Of a stretch of DNA of 64,000 nt, positions 63,601 through 64,000 are shown in pieces. The stretch spans positions 19,297,395 to 19,361,394 of the forward strand of contig NC_079224.1 in the NCBI RefSeq assembly GCF_029633865.1, read 5' to 3'. The number at the start of each line of letters is the position of its first letter. The stretch's first letter is position 1. A program made the position numbers and the translations under genes. A model generated the notes under the pieces. The model searched no databases and was not told the origin of the DNA. It was given only the letters and a program-made list of their open reading frames with translations. The stretch comes from Lampris incognitus (lineage: Eukaryota; Chordata; Actinopteri; Lampriformes; Lampridae).

Positions 63601-64000
63601 TACTTCCTGGCGGCGCCGAGTTTTCGACACCGTCCACGGCCTTTCCCACCCGGGAGTGAAGGCCTCGACCAAATTGGTGAGCGTCAAGTTTGTTTGGCCT
63701 GGGCTCCGTAAGGATGTTAGAGCCTGGGCCGGCTCTTGTGTGGCGTGCCAACGCGCCAAGGTGCACCGCCATACCAAGGCCCCTTTGGCGCCGTTTGTGG
63801 TTCCAGAGAGGCGGTTTGACCACGTCAATGTTGACCTGGTGGGTCCCCTGCCCCCCTCCCGTGGTTATACGTTCCTCCTCACTATTGTGGACAGGGCCAC
63901 CAGGTGGCCAGAGGCTATTCCCTTGTCCTCCACGACGGCAGCAGAGGTAGCACGGGCGTTCATCGGCTGCTGGGTGGCCCGTTTCGGCACACCGGGTGAC
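60670..64000 (+). mobile_element. Ty3/Gypsy element (Mag-like), runs off the window
   Basis: 5' LTR 60670-60853 (TGTGGTGACC...CTCCACA), followed by a primer-binding-like ttggtgaccccgacgtg. A gag frame begins near 60891 (VKLPYFWQHNPRPWFQHVEA), then a protease ([10 protein letters not shown]), reverse transcriptase (YLDDILVAS), RNase H and the start of integrase up to the window end. The gag opening resembles the Mag lineage. At least one break is visible in this part; the 3' LTR is outside. Treated as a fossil. Confidence 0.9.

Overview
This is vertebrate nuclear DNA, almost certainly from a ray-finned (teleost) fish. The genes have short exons with GT-AG introns and vertebrate orthologues. 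Long (CA)n and (CT)n microsatellites are common. The repeats are of fish type: Tc1 with a CAAACCCCAATTCC tip, hAT MITEs, Penelope-like elements with a GIY-YIG domain, tRNA-derived SINEs, APE-type LINEs and Ty3/Gypsy elements. I cannot name the species.

Layout: (1) 1-7,035 (+): the 3' half of col6a2, with end of the collagen helix, C1 and C2 VWA domains, and in the C1-C2 intron a phase-compatible alternative last exon. (2) 7,035-9,650: intergenic, with CT microsatellites, a fold-back repeat and a CTCF-like motif. (3) 9,688-12,080 (+): a D-serine dehydratase / D-threonine aldolase-like PLP enzyme. (4) 12,398-16,064: a tRNA-derived SINE interrupted by a 3.26-kb TIR transposon that encodes a double zinc-finger protein. 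(5) 16,330-17,060: a LINE tail. (6) 17,250-24,316 (+): orc2, with a Tc1 element and two hAT MITEs in its introns. (7) 24,720-27,072 (-): cfap410, tail-to-tail with orc2 and head-to-head with rpl37a. (8) 27,500-31,531 (+): rpl37a, with a Penelope-like fragment in its last intron. (9) 32,727-37,746 (+): pecr, with a LINE fragment in its last intron. (10) 38,829-43,437 (+): ndufb3, whose single intron holds a decayed LINE and two SINEs. (11) 43,653-49,272 (-): a complete nine-exon UDP-glucuronosyltransferase. (12) 49,300-64,000: a repeat block with one Gypsy element inserted in another older one, a SINE, a short LTR-like element with pol III promoter boxes, and a third Gypsy element that leaves the window.

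Seven protein-coding host genes are complete or nearly so, and each exon chain given below keeps an open frame across every junction. They are housekeeping or metabolic genes (matrix, D-amino acid metabolism, replication origin licensing, cilium, ribosome, peroxisomal lipid metabolism, respiratory complex I, glucuronidation) and do not form one pathway. As I recall the human map, COL6A2 and CFAP410 lie at 21q22.3, ORC2 and NDUFB3 at 2q33, and RPL37A and PECR at 2q35, so this block joins segments that are separate in humans.

The least explained object is the TIR transposon at 12,763-16,022. Its empty site can be read exactly, and its 315-aa open frame has two CxxC...HxxxC fingers. The alternative col6a2 exon and the LTR-like element with A/B boxes at 60,110-60,485 also merit follow-up.
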